Part shown: positions 29,002 through 37,074 of the stretch, piece by piece
Layout: each line of letters starts with the position of its first letter
How positions within the stretch are numbered: position 1 is the stretch's first letter
Assembly: GCF_030818415.1 (NCBI RefSeq)
Contig: NZ_JAUTAE010000001.1
Location: forward strand, 498,501-562,500
Length of the DNA: 64,000 bases
Origin: Sphingomonas sp. SORGH_AS_0950
GTDB taxonomy: Bacteria > Pseudomonadota > Alphaproteobacteria > Sphingomonadales > Sphingomonadaceae
Reading direction: 5' to 3'
The notes under the pieces: model-generated
The model's database searches: none
Seen by the model: only the letters and a program-made list of their open reading frames with translations
What the model was told of the DNA's origin: nothing
Program-made: the position numbers and the translations under genes

Positions 29002-29757
29002 ATGACACATCCCTTCGATCTTGAAGGCAAAGTTGCGATCGTCACCGGCGCGAATACCGGTATAGGGCAGGCGATCGCGGTGGCCTTGGCCGCGGCCGGG
29101 GCGGAGGTCGCCTGTGTGGGGCGCACCCCCGCCGAGGAAACGGCGGAGCAGATCCGGGCGCTGGGTCGCCGGGTCGTCCTGATCCCGGCCGATCTGTCCA
29201 CGATCGCCCCCGTGCAACAGGTGGTCGACACCACCCTGGCCGAACTGGGACGGCTCGATATCCTGGTCAACAATGCCGGGATCATCCGCCGGGCCGACGC
29301 CGTCGACTTTACCGAAGAGGATTGGGACGCGGTTGTCGACACCAATCTGAAAAGCGTGTTCTTCCTGTGCCAGGCCGCCGGGCGGCACATCATCGGGCAG
29401 GGGAGCGGCCGGATCATCAATATCGCCTCGATGCTGACCTTTCAGGGCGGCATCCGCGTACCGAGCTATACAGCATCCAAAAGCGGGGTAGGCGGGCTGA
29501 CCAAGCTGCTCGCCAATGAATGGGCCGCCAAGGGGGTGACCGTCAATGCCATCGCGCCGGGCTATATCGCGACCAACAACACGGCGGCACTCCAGGCAGA
29601 CGAAAGCCGGAACAAGGCGATCCTGGACCGTATTCCGGCGGGGCGCTGGGGCAACCCCGGCGATCTGGGCGGGGCGGCGGTGTTTCTGGCGAGCGACGCG
29701 GCGGCCTATGTGAACGGCCATATCCTTGCGGTCGACGGGGGCTGGCTGGCGCGCTGA
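29002..29757 (+). CDS. kduD: 2-dehydro-3-deoxy-D-gluconate 5-dehydrogenase (SDR)
   Basis: 251-residue SDR with TGANTGIGQAIAVALA, NNAGIIRRADAVDF, NIASMLTFQGGIRVPSYTASKSG and a VDGGWLAR C-terminus, all typical of KduD. It reduces the product of KduI to 2-keto-3-deoxygluconate, which would enter the Entner-Doudoroff route; the kinase and aldolase for that are not in this window. Immediately downstream of kduI, so the assignment is firm for an SDR. Confidence 0.9.
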   Translation: MTHPFDLEGKVAIVTGANTGIGQAIAVALAAAGAEVACVGRTPAEETAEQIRALGRRVVLIPADLSTIAPVQQVVDTTLAELGRLDILVNNAGIIRRADAVDFTEEDWDAVVDTNLKSVFFLCQAAGRHIIGQGSGRIINIASMLTFQGGIRVPSYTASKSGVGGLTKLLANEWAAKGVTVNAIAPGYIATNNTAALQADESRNKAILDRIPAGRWGNPGDLGGAAVFLASDAAAYVNGHILAVDGGWLAR

Positions 29758-29821
29758 TCGTCGGGGTAGGCCGCCAGCCCCAGGCCATGGACCGGCAACG
29801 CGACTGCGGCGTTGAAGGGTC

Positions 29822-30313
29822 ATGACACAGGAAGACGAACAATGGATGCGCCAGGCGATCGCGGTTGCGCGGTCCAAGGGCTCCGATCCCGCCACTTCGC
29901 CGCTCGGGTCGATCATCGTCCTGGACGGGCGGGTGATCGCCGCCGAGCGCAACCAGACCCACGAGCTCCCCGACGCCACCGCTCATGCCGAGATGATGGC
30001 GATCCGTCGCGCTTGTGAGGGGACCGGCGAGATGGAACTGCGCGGCGCGACGCTCTATTCGACGCTGCAGCCCTGCGGGATGTGCACCATGGCCGCGATC
30101 TGGTCGAAGGTAGGGCGGGTCGTCTATGGTGCCGGGCGCGAGGATGTGCATCCCATGTATTTCGAGGCGCGCCATGTCGACACGCTCTCCTTCATAGGTG
30201 ACGCCTATCGGGACGATATCGTGATCGAAGGCGGCTGCCTGCGCGAGGAATGTGCGGGCCTCTATTACCCGCCCGACGCCGACCTGCCGCGTGAGGAGCA
30301 GGCGAACCTGTAG
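29822..30313 (+). CDS. Nucleoside/cytidine-type deaminase
   Basis: 163-residue zinc deaminase of the CMP/dCMP family: HAE (His55, Glu57) and PCGMC (Cys85, Cys88) form the metal and proton-shuttle site. The sequence differs from TadA in its active-site surroundings and C-terminal tail, and could be a guanine deaminase-like or other nucleobase enzyme. It starts 64 bp after kduD on the same strand but has no obvious link to pectin use. Cytoplasmic. Specific substrate unknown. Confidence 0.8.
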   Translation: MTQEDEQWMRQAIAVARSKGSDPATSPLGSIIVLDGRVIAAERNQTHELPDATAHAEMMAIRRACEGTGEMELRGATLYSTLQPCGMCTMAAIWSKVGRVVYGAGREDVHPMYFEARHVDTLSFIGDAYRDDIVIEGGCLREECAGLYYPPDADLPREEQANL

Positions 30314-30381
30314 GGGGAATGCGTCGGGATCAAATTCCCCTTGCGCGTACCGCCCCGCTTCCCCTAAGGGCGACCCCCTGT

Positions 30382-30459
<78 letters not shown>

Positions 30460-30510
30460 CCGCTTGCAAGTCTCTGATTTCGCGTCTTAACGACGGCGAT
30501 CAGGGACGGT

Positions 30511-30542
30511 TGTACCCCCGACTGTACCCCTCGCTGTACCCC
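30511..30542 (+). repeat. Three TGTACCCC repeats with 12-bp period (left end)
   Basis: TGTACCCC starts at 30511, 30523 and 30535, exactly 12 bp apart, separated by 4-base spacers, just before the integrase gene. Two related copies lie at the other end of the island (62279 and 62291). Such spaced repeats fit integrase arm-type binding sites, which also often control the integrase promoter. Confidence 0.5.
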
Positions 30543-30555
30543 TTCGGGTGGCGGA

Positions 30556-32550
30556 ATGGGCTTTTCGAATGTGGGCTTGCGCGGCAGTCGCTATTGGTGG
30601 CGCAAGAAAATGACGGTCGCCGGCGTGCGGTTAACGCTGGCGTTACCCATCGGTGCGATGAGCTTTACGGACGCGCGGGTTATCGCCTTGCGTCTCGGTT
30701 CGGCGGCGGAAACATTGCGCATGGGGTATGGCGAGCGGTCGACGGGTGTCAGCCCGGATCAACTCAAGAAGGTGTTCAGCGACGCACTGCGCTGGCAGTT
30801 GAAGCGCATTCTCGAGGATCAGGTCGCCAGCAGCACTCCCGCCGTCGATCATGCCAGCCTCAACTCCCGCTATGCCGAGGCCTGGACCTTCCTGTCCAAG
30901 CGCGGAGTCGACGCGAAATGGACGCTCGATGACCTTGACCGCATGACCGCCAACGGTTGGAAACTGTCCGACGCCAAGGCCGTCGCGGACACGGTCTTTG
31001 ACCTTCAGGGTGGAAGCCCTGTCTCCGGCGAGCAGATCGGCACTTATGTCGAAAATTTCGGTATCGCGCCGACGGCGGCAAATCTGGACAAGATGCGCCG
31101 TACCATCTGCGCCGCCAAGGCCGTTGCGTGTCGGAAGGCGACGGCGAACCTGTCCCTGGACGAGGATTTGCCCGCTGAATGGATCGACGACGCGCTTGCG
31201 GACGATACGCCATTCGCATGGGAAACGACGTCGGTCCCGCCACCTCAGCCGTCCAAGCCGCAACCGACCAGCCCGGTCGAGCAGGTGGCAGTCCAGCCGG
31301 TGCCGGCCAAGGCGAAGCAACGCCTCGTCGACGCCGCCGACGCCTGCATCGCAGTCCATGAACGCCAGCGCGCGTGGGACGCAGTCACGATCCAGCAGGT
31401 TCGAACCGCTGTCCGCCTGTTCGACTATGCGTGCGGCGGCGACGTCTTCATAGAGGATATCACGCAGGAGCATGTGACTGACTTCACTGACCTGTGCAGC
31501 ACCCTGCCCAACCGCTGGGGCCGTACAACCGAGGAACGCGTGGGCGGGATTGCGGCGAGCTTGGCACGGGCCAAGACCATGCCGGAGAAGATGCGCGGCA
31601 TTTCCCAAGTTACGATCAACAAGCATATCAGTTGGATCATGGCCGTCCTTCATCACGCCGCAGGTGCGAACAGGGAGAAAGGCCATCGTCCCGCCGAAGC
31701 GATCGACTTCAAGACGGCCCGGAAAGGCGTCGGCAAAAAGGCACGTCAACAGCAAAAGCGTGATCGGGAGAGGCGCGCGAACTGGACGAAGCAGGAAGTT
31801 CGCCGGCTGCTGTCGGCCCCGATCTGGACCGGGGCGGCCGGGATCGATCGCCGCCTGACGCCCGGAAGCGAGATCCTACACGATGCTTGGTACTGGCTGC
31901 CGCTCATGCTGCCGCTCTATGGCGGTCGCAGCTCGGAGCTGGCCGGGTTGCCGCTTAGCGATGTGCATGAAGACGAACTGATTCCATATCTACAGATCGA
32001 TTTCACGGAAGACCGTGGGTTGAAGAATGTTCAGTCCATCCGCAAGCTGCCGATCCATCCGGAGCTGATCCGGCTGGGCTTCATCGAATATGTCCACGCG
32101 ATCCGTGCGGCGGGCTGCACCATGCTGTTTCCAGACATGGCATCGCCGGGCAGTTCCAGCTTCGCCAGCACCTTCTACAAGAGCATCTTCAATCCGTGGA
32201 GAAAATGGGCGTTCCCCAACGGAACGCCCTGGCGGCATCAGGCGGGCGGCGCTTGGAAGGACAAGGACGTCCACAGCTTCCGCGGTACGGCCACGTCGAT
32301 CCTGAAGGGCGTCGTTCCGGACAGCGTCCGCTGCGACATCTTCGGCCATGAAGGCGAGACCGAGACAGCCAGAACCTATGACGACGAGGCGGAACTGTCG
32401 ATCAAGCTGGAGGCGTTGAAACACCTGACGCCACTGACCGCGCATATCCAGCCGAGTCTGCCGATCCGCATTCGCCCGGCGAACCGACTGAGGTTCGGAG
32501 TGCGTACGCCCAGTCGCCTTGACCGGCCGAAAGCGGACAAGACGAAGTGA
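30556..32550 (+). CDS. int: Tyrosine-family site-specific integrase
   Basis: 664 residues. N-terminal binding region (FSNVGLRGSRYWWRKKMTV), a long middle domain, and a C-terminal catalytic domain with all active-site residues readable: Arg458 (GGRSSELAGL), His573 and Arg576 (HSFR), His598 (FGHEGE) and Tyr608 (ARTYDDE). It probably mediates insertion and excision of the island at tRNA-Pro. ATG 30556 begins 14 bp after the third TGTACCCC repeat. Its size and N-terminal extension resemble DUF6538-type integrases common on proteobacterial islands. Confidence 0.9.
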   Translation: MGFSNVGLRGSRYWWRKKMTVAGVRLTLALPIGAMSFTDARVIALRLGSAAETLRMGYGERSTGVSPDQLKKVFSDALRWQLKRILEDQVASSTPAVDHASLNSRYAEAWTFLSKRGVDAKWTLDDLDRMTANGWKLSDAKAVADTVFDLQGGSPVSGEQIGTYVENFGIAPTAANLDKMRRTICAAKAVACRKATANLSLDEDLPAEWIDDALADDTPFAWETTSVPPPQPSKPQPTSPVEQVAVQPVPAKAKQRLVDAADACIAVHERQRAWDAVTIQQVRTAVRLFDYACGGDVFIEDITQEHVTDFTDLCSTLPNRWGRTTEERVGGIAASLARAKTMPEKMRGISQVTINKHISWIMAVLHHAAGANREKGHRPAEAIDFKTARKGVGKKARQQQKRDRERRANWTKQEVRRLLSAPIWTGAAGIDRRLTPGSEILHDAWYWLPLMLPLYGGRSSELAGLPLSDVHEDELIPYLQIDFTEDRGLKNVQSIRKLPIHPELIRLGFIEYVHAIRAAGCTMLFPDMASPGSSSFASTFYKSIFNPWRKWAFPNGTPWRHQAGGAWKDKDVHSFRGTATSILKGVVPDSVRCDIFGHEGETETARTYDDEAELSIKLEALKHLTPLTAHIQPSLPIRIRPANRLRFGVRTPSRLDRPKADKTK

Positions 32551-32869
32551 ACAGTGTTTTGCACAGGGTTTTTGCTTCCACACTAATCGCCGCTTGAGAT
32601 TGTTAACGCATCCGGCTTAGGGTCGAGGCGTTCGCCAGCAGGCGGACCGAGGCGTGGAAACCTCGTCAGTAAGTAGCCGTACGCCCGGCCCGAATCCTAT
32701 TCGGCCGGGGAGCGGGCGTGTATGTCCAAGGCACAAGCCCAAAGACGCTCGCGCCTGTCTTACTGCAGGTTTCCAATCTCCGGCTCACGGGCCGGCACCG
32801 CCTCGTTTCTACAGGGCGGTGCCGCCGGCTGGGAAGGCCGATCGGCACCACGCGGACGGGGGTTCGGGC
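32551..32869. other. Non-coding gap between integrase and subtilase genes
   Basis: No convincing gene. A strong stem with one bulged base lies at 32684-32709 (CCCGGC + CGAAT against ATTCG + GCCGGG, loop CCT). It has no T-run, so it may be a weak terminator or a structured leader. The downstream coding frame is open through part of this gap, but codon use there does not look protein-like. Confidence 0.35.
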
Positions 32870-35134
32870 GTGGGTGCAGTTATCGGGAGCCGCAATAGAC
32901 GGCTTACCATCATCAGGAGTTCGACGGCCGCGTCGGTGACGCTGCTACTAGCCGCATGCGGTGGAGGTGGTGGAGGCGGTGGCATCAATTCTTCCGGGTC
33001 GATCCCGACACCCAGTCCGGCACCGTCACCGACTCCCACGCCGTCGCCGACATCAACATCATCCGCCAGCAGCGCGGAGTATCAAGCATCGGGTTCGGTC
33101 GTGTCCGCCAAAGCTGCCTATGCCTATGATCGAGGGATCGCCGGCAAGGGCGTGACGATCGCGATCCTCGACACCGGCATCGATACCTCCGGCCGCGAAT
33201 TCGCCGGGCGCATTTCGCCGGACAGTACGGCCTTCGACCAGAAGATTGCCCGCTGCGGCACCTGCGCCGCTGAGACGATCCGCTTCGAAGTGAAGGATGT
33301 GATTGGTCACGGCACAAGGGTCGCTGGCGTCGCCGCCGGTGCCCGCGACGGCAATGGCATTCAGGGTGTGGCGCCTGATGCCACGATCCTGGCGCTCAAG
33401 ATCAGCGGGCCGGACATGTCGAACGTGACGCCCACATCCGGCGCCGTGCCGGAAGGAAGTGGGCCGAACCCCGCGCTGCTTGCGCCCGCCATCCGCTACG
33501 CTCTCGAGAAGGGGGCGTTCGTCATCAACCTGAGCGCTAACGGAAGCGTCGCCGGACAGCAGGCGATCGACCAGCGTGCGGCGATGGACGCCGTGCGGCA
33601 GGCCGACCGGCTATTCGTACAGTCCATCTCAAATTTCACCGACGAAGACAGCTTCACCGGTCAATTCGCCGAAAACCTCATCGGCACAGATCGTGCCAAC
33701 AAGGACTGGTTCCTGTTTGCGATCGGCGTCGACCGCAACGGCAATCCGCGTAGCGCCAACGGAAGCCCAGGCCCGCTCGCCGATCGCATGATCGCGGCGG
33801 GCGGCAACGCTGTGCAGACCATGGATGAAAGCGGCGCGATTGTGACGGTGACCGGCAACAGCTTCGCTGCTCCCGCAGTCGCCGGTGCGGCGGCGCTACT
33901 CAAGCAATATTGGCCGCAGCTTGGCGGCAAGGCGATCAGCCGCATCTTGCTCGACACCGCCACCGACGCCGGTGCGCCGGGCGTCGATCCGATCTTTGGC
34001 GCAGGCATTCTCAACATCGAAAAGGCGATGCAGGCGCAGGCGCCTGCTGCTGCCTTCGCGGCCGCGCAGACCGTATTGGCCCGCTACTCCTCGCTTACCG
34101 TCTCGGGTCCGTTCGGTGGTGGCGCCGGTGCGGCGGCGTTGGGCGACAAGGTTGCCGGCATGACAGTGCTCGACCGTTATGGCCGGGACTTCCACATGAC
34201 GGGTGCATCCGGCATCCGCGCGCAGAGCTCTGGGCTCTTGGCCGGTGCGATGCTGACGCCGGTCGATCCGCCTTGGCTGACGCCTAACCCGACCGATGCA
34301 AGGTTCGGCTTTGTATCGCCGGCGACGACCACGGGTTATTGGCAGGGGGCGCGATCCAACCGCCCGGCTTTTGCCTCCTTTTCTCCGGCACGGGGGCAGA
34401 CGGTCACGCTGGGCGCGAACGTCGCGATCGGCCAAAGTGCCGCCATTGCCGGATCGCCGTTGCGCGGGATCGGCGCGACACCGGTCGGAATGACGTCGAG
34501 CTGGAGCGGCTCGGGCTGGTCGGCATCGTTCGCCTCCGGCACGTCGCGTGATCGTCGGACTGAGCAGCGCACCGTCGCAATAACAACGCCGCTGGGAATC
34601 GGGCTGGAGCTATCCGACGTCGCCGAGCATGGCCGCGTGCTGGGGCTGAGCGGCGGTCCTGACCTCGGGTTGGAGGGGGCCTCCACCACGATGGCGACGC
34701 TGACGATGCGGCGGACCGTCGCCGGGCTGATGCTGTCCGCGCGGGCGACAGCTGCCAACACCCGCGTGCGCGGTGGGTCCGAACTGATGCGCTTCGACCA
34801 GCCGGTGCTCGGCACCGCTTACGCGGTCGAGGGTGCACGCGGCCTGCTTGGCGGCGTCGCGACGCTTGGCCTGTCCTCGCCGCTCCGCGTCGAGCGTGCG
34901 CGGGCCACCATGGTGCTGCCAGTCACCTACGACCTGATGTCGGGGGCAATGGCAACGCGGATGGCGGTGGTCGATCTGGTCCCGAAAGCGCGTGAACTTG
35001 ATGTCGAACTGGGTTGGTCGGCGGCACTGTCGCCAATGTCATCGCTCCGCGTCGGCATCGCCCAAGCCTTCGATGCGGGCCATGTCGCGGGTGCGACCGA
35101 CATCGCGGGCTTCGTCACGCTGGTGTTGCGGTGA
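32870..35134 (+). CDS. Subtilisin-like serine protease autotransporter (S8), lipoprotein signal
   Basis: 754 residues from GTG 32870. The N-terminus has a hydrophobic signal ending LLLAAC followed by Gly8, a lipobox, then a Pro/Ser/Thr linker. The peptidase S8 domain shows the full triad: Asp101 (AILDTGID), His147 (GHGTRVAG) and Ser331 (GNSFAAPAVAGAAALL). The last 300 or so residues alternate in a beta-barrel pattern typical of autotransporter translocators. It should be exported to the cell surface. The start is uncertain: the frame is open back to 32654, but the signal peptide favours 32870. Substrate and role on the island are unknown. Confidence 0.8.
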   Translation: MGAVIGSRNRRLTIIRSSTAASVTLLLAACGGGGGGGGINSSGSIPTPSPAPSPTPTPSPTSTSSASSAEYQASGSVVSAKAAYAYDRGIAGKGVTIAILDTGIDTSGREFAGRISPDSTAFDQKIARCGTCAAETIRFEVKDVIGHGTRVAGVAAGARDGNGIQGVAPDATILALKISGPDMSNVTPTSGAVPEGSGPNPALLAPAIRYALEKGAFVINLSANGSVAGQQAIDQRAAMDAVRQADRLFVQSISNFTDEDSFTGQFAENLIGTDRANKDWFLFAIGVDRNGNPRSANGSPGPLADRMIAAGGNAVQTMDESGAIVTVTGNSFAAPAVAGAAALLKQYWPQLGGKAISRILLDTATDAGAPGVDPIFGAGILNIEKAMQAQAPAAAFAAAQTVLARYSSLTVSGPFGGGAGAAALGDKVAGMTVLDRYGRDFHMTGASGIRAQSSGLLAGAMLTPVDPPWLTPNPTDARFGFVSPATTTGYWQGARSNRPAFASFSPARGQTVTLGANVAIGQSAAIAGSPLRGIGATPVGMTSSWSGSGWSASFASGTSRDRRTEQRTVAITTPLGIGLELSDVAEHGRVLGLSGGPDLGLEGASTTMATLTMRRTVAGLMLSARATAANTRVRGGSELMRFDQPVLGTAYAVEGARGLLGGVATLGLSSPLRVERARATMVLPVTYDLMSGAMATRMAVVDLVPKARELDVELGWSAALSPMSSLRVGIAQAFDAGHVAGATDIAGFVTLVLR

Positions 35135-35273
35135 CCCGTCACCTCGCCGCCCGCGCACCGCCTCCGGGCTGACGCCGCCAGCCAGCGGGAACACCCATGA
35201 CAGTCAGGACTGCGACGCCGGGATGACTCCCCGGCGAACGATGTCGCGTGTCCGCGAAACAGGAAGACGCAAG

Positions 35274-35906
35274 ATGATCAAGATAACGACGATCCCCGCC
35301 ATGCTGCTGCTGGCGGTAAGCGGCACGGCCAGCGCACCATGCGAAGCACAGTCGGTGAAGACGGCACCCAAACCGACCAAACTGCTCGACATTGCCGGCA
35401 TCCGTCCCGGCATGAAGGCGGCCGACGCGGCGGCGATTTTGCGAAGGACCGGTTGGACGGTGACTGCTGATCCCGGCAACAGCTGGGCAGAAGTCGTGGA
35501 GGAAGCGGTTGCCAGACGGCGCAATCAAATACCGCCGACGTCCGCCCGTTCCGGCGTTTACGATTACAACGGGGTTAAGGGCGAAGAGACTGTCCGGGTC
35601 AATATCGTCCCCACGCCGGACGGTGGGCGGGTCGGCGTGGTGGGGTACCGCGCGCCGGAAGCTGGTCGCAGCTATGCCCAGATCCGTGCCGAGGTCATCG
35701 CCCGCTATGGCCCGTCGATCTATGGCCCACGCCAAGGGGTTCTGATCGCTCCGCAAGGCAAGGACGGCGCGACCATGTCGCTCGAAGTCGACTCGACCGG
35801 CATGCACCTGATGCTGCTGCCCGGTAGCGCTGCAGACCGCGAGGCGCGCGCACTGGTCGACCGGGCGGTAAGCGCCCGGCTCGGCACGGTCGGCAAATCC
35901 TTCTGA
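35274..35906 (+). CDS. Secreted hypothetical protein
   Basis: 210 residues with a signal peptide (MIKITTIPAMLLLAVSGTASA). The mature part contains DIAGIRPGMKAADAAAIL, a pattern seen in small periplasmic proteins with SmpA/BamE-like or SH3-like repeats, but no family can be assigned. ATG 35274 follows AGGAAG; the frame is open further upstream without a better start. It begins a three-gene set with the next two genes. Confidence 0.6.
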   Translation: MIKITTIPAMLLLAVSGTASAPCEAQSVKTAPKPTKLLDIAGIRPGMKAADAAAILRRTGWTVTADPGNSWAEVVEEAVARRRNQIPPTSARSGVYDYNGVKGEETVRVNIVPTPDGGRVGVVGYRAPEAGRSYAQIRAEVIARYGPSIYGPRQGVLIAPQGKDGATMSLEVDSTGMHLMLLPGSAADREARALVDRAVSARLGTVGKSF

Positions 35907-35918
35907 CAGGAGCGGTAT

Positions 35919-36374
35919 ATGCCCTACCTCATCGGCATGATCCTGGGCGATGTGCTCGGGCGGATCGGGTTCTTCCGCGCGGCGGGCGCAGCGCTGCTGT
36001 TGGGCGCGGTCGGGTTCCTCGCCTATCGTCTGGTTGCGGCGAACCTCGACCCTGCGATGGCCTATGGCGCTGCCGTGGCTGCGCCGCTGACCTTGTTCGG
36101 CTGGGCGATCTGGCATCCGGCGACGTCGCGCTTCCGGCTATGGATCGTCGAGGGCGTCTATTTCGCCGCGCGGCTAGCGATGTGGTGGGCCGGCATCGCT
36201 TTCGTCCTCGGTCTCGTTGCTGCCGGGTTCCGTATCGACCGTTGGCTGGCGGGGGAATGGCCGCAGGCAGCAACCGCCGGGTTCTTCTGGCTGGTGCAGC
36301 GGGCGCTGGGCGCGCAGGTCGCCCGCTCGCACCGGATTTTGGGCGAGCGCAGCGTCATCGAGCTCGATGCATGA
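35919..36374 (+). CDS. Hypothetical inner-membrane protein
   Basis: 151 residues with about four hydrophobic segments (AAGAALLLGAVGFLAYRLV, AAVAAPLTLFGWAIW, MWWAGIAFVLGLVAAGF, and a shorter one). AGGAG stands 6-10 bases before ATG 35919, which is 12 bp after the preceding gene. No family recognised. Its stop overlaps the next start (ATGA). Confidence 0.65.
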   Translation: MPYLIGMILGDVLGRIGFFRAAGAALLLGAVGFLAYRLVAANLDPAMAYGAAVAAPLTLFGWAIWHPATSRFRLWIVEGVYFAARLAMWWAGIAFVLGLVAAGFRIDRWLAGEWPQAATAGFFWLVQRALGAQVARSHRILGERSVIELDA

Positions 36375-36808
36375 GGGGGCCGCTGACGCTTCGGATCGTC
36401 GCGGCGCTGGTGCCGGTGCTGACGTCCATCTCCACAGTGGATGCGGCACCTCGCCCTGCGGTGCTGGAGGCAACGACGAGGGCGGATTGGCGGGCGGCTG
36501 GCCTTGACGGTACCGGCTGCTACTGGTCGCCCCGCCGGGGCGGACCGATCCACTTCGTCGCTGCTGGGGACAAGGCGATGACCAAGGTTGGCGGTCGCAT
36601 CGTCATCCTCAAACCGCGACGCGACGCGCGCGATTTATTCCCGTTCACTCACGACGCCTGGCAGTCCGGCGACCTGACCATTCGGGTCGTCGATACCGCG
36701 CGCATCAGGTCCATGGGCTACGAGACGGTCACCACCGACGCGGTGCTGATCGTCACTCGCCGCAACGTCACGACCCGGCTGCGCGGGTCAATGATCTGCG
36801 GGTCATAG
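36371..36808 (+). CDS. Hypothetical secreted protein
   Basis: 145 residues, starting at ATG 36371, which overlaps the preceding stop by ATGA. N-terminus MRGPLTLRIVAALVPVLTSISTVDA is a signal peptide. The mature part has one cysteine pair candidate (GTGCYWS and the terminal SMICGS), which might form a disulfide. No domain recognised. It ends the three-gene set before the relaxase region. Confidence 0.6.
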   Translation: MRGPLTLRIVAALVPVLTSISTVDAAPRPAVLEATTRADWRAAGLDGTGCYWSPRRGGPIHFVAAGDKAMTKVGGRIVILKPRRDARDLFPFTHDAWQSGDLTIRVVDTARIRSMGYETVTTDAVLIVTRRNVTTRLRGSMICGS

Positions 36809-36957
36809 CCCAGCCGCAAGGCGGCGACGAACGGCCGGCGGCGATGCCGCCGGAGGGGCAGGAAAGCACAAGAAAGAGCCCGGGCCAGGATAGGAGAAGG
36901 ACAAGGGAGAAAGCTGGAGGCGCAACAACGCAGATTGGCGGGCCAACCTGCCGTGCG

Positions 36958-36990
36958 CCGCCCGCCGCCGTGACCATCGGCGGCGGGCGG
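36958..36990. repeat. Perfect 13-bp inverted repeat upstream of relaxase (candidate oriT or leader hairpin)
   Basis: CCGCCCGCCGCCG (36958-36970) and CGGCGGCGGGCGG (36978-36990) are perfect inverted arms with a 7-base loop (TGACCAT). The repeat lies 85-117 bp upstream of the proposed relaxase start in a 266-bp non-coding stretch. No T-run follows. Position and symmetry suit an origin of transfer; a translational control hairpin is also possible. Confidence 0.4.
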
Positions 36991-37074
36991 TGTCCTCCAG
37001 CCTGTCGGCTTCCGGAAGGCGGAGGCAACGTGTTCGTCGAGGGGGTTGCCCTATCCCGGCCGGTCCGGGACAAT

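Noticed and set aside
30314..30340. Terminator after the deaminase gene (GGGGAAT/ATTCCCC)
   Set aside because: The 7-bp stem has a 13-base loop and only two T residues after it; too weak to call.
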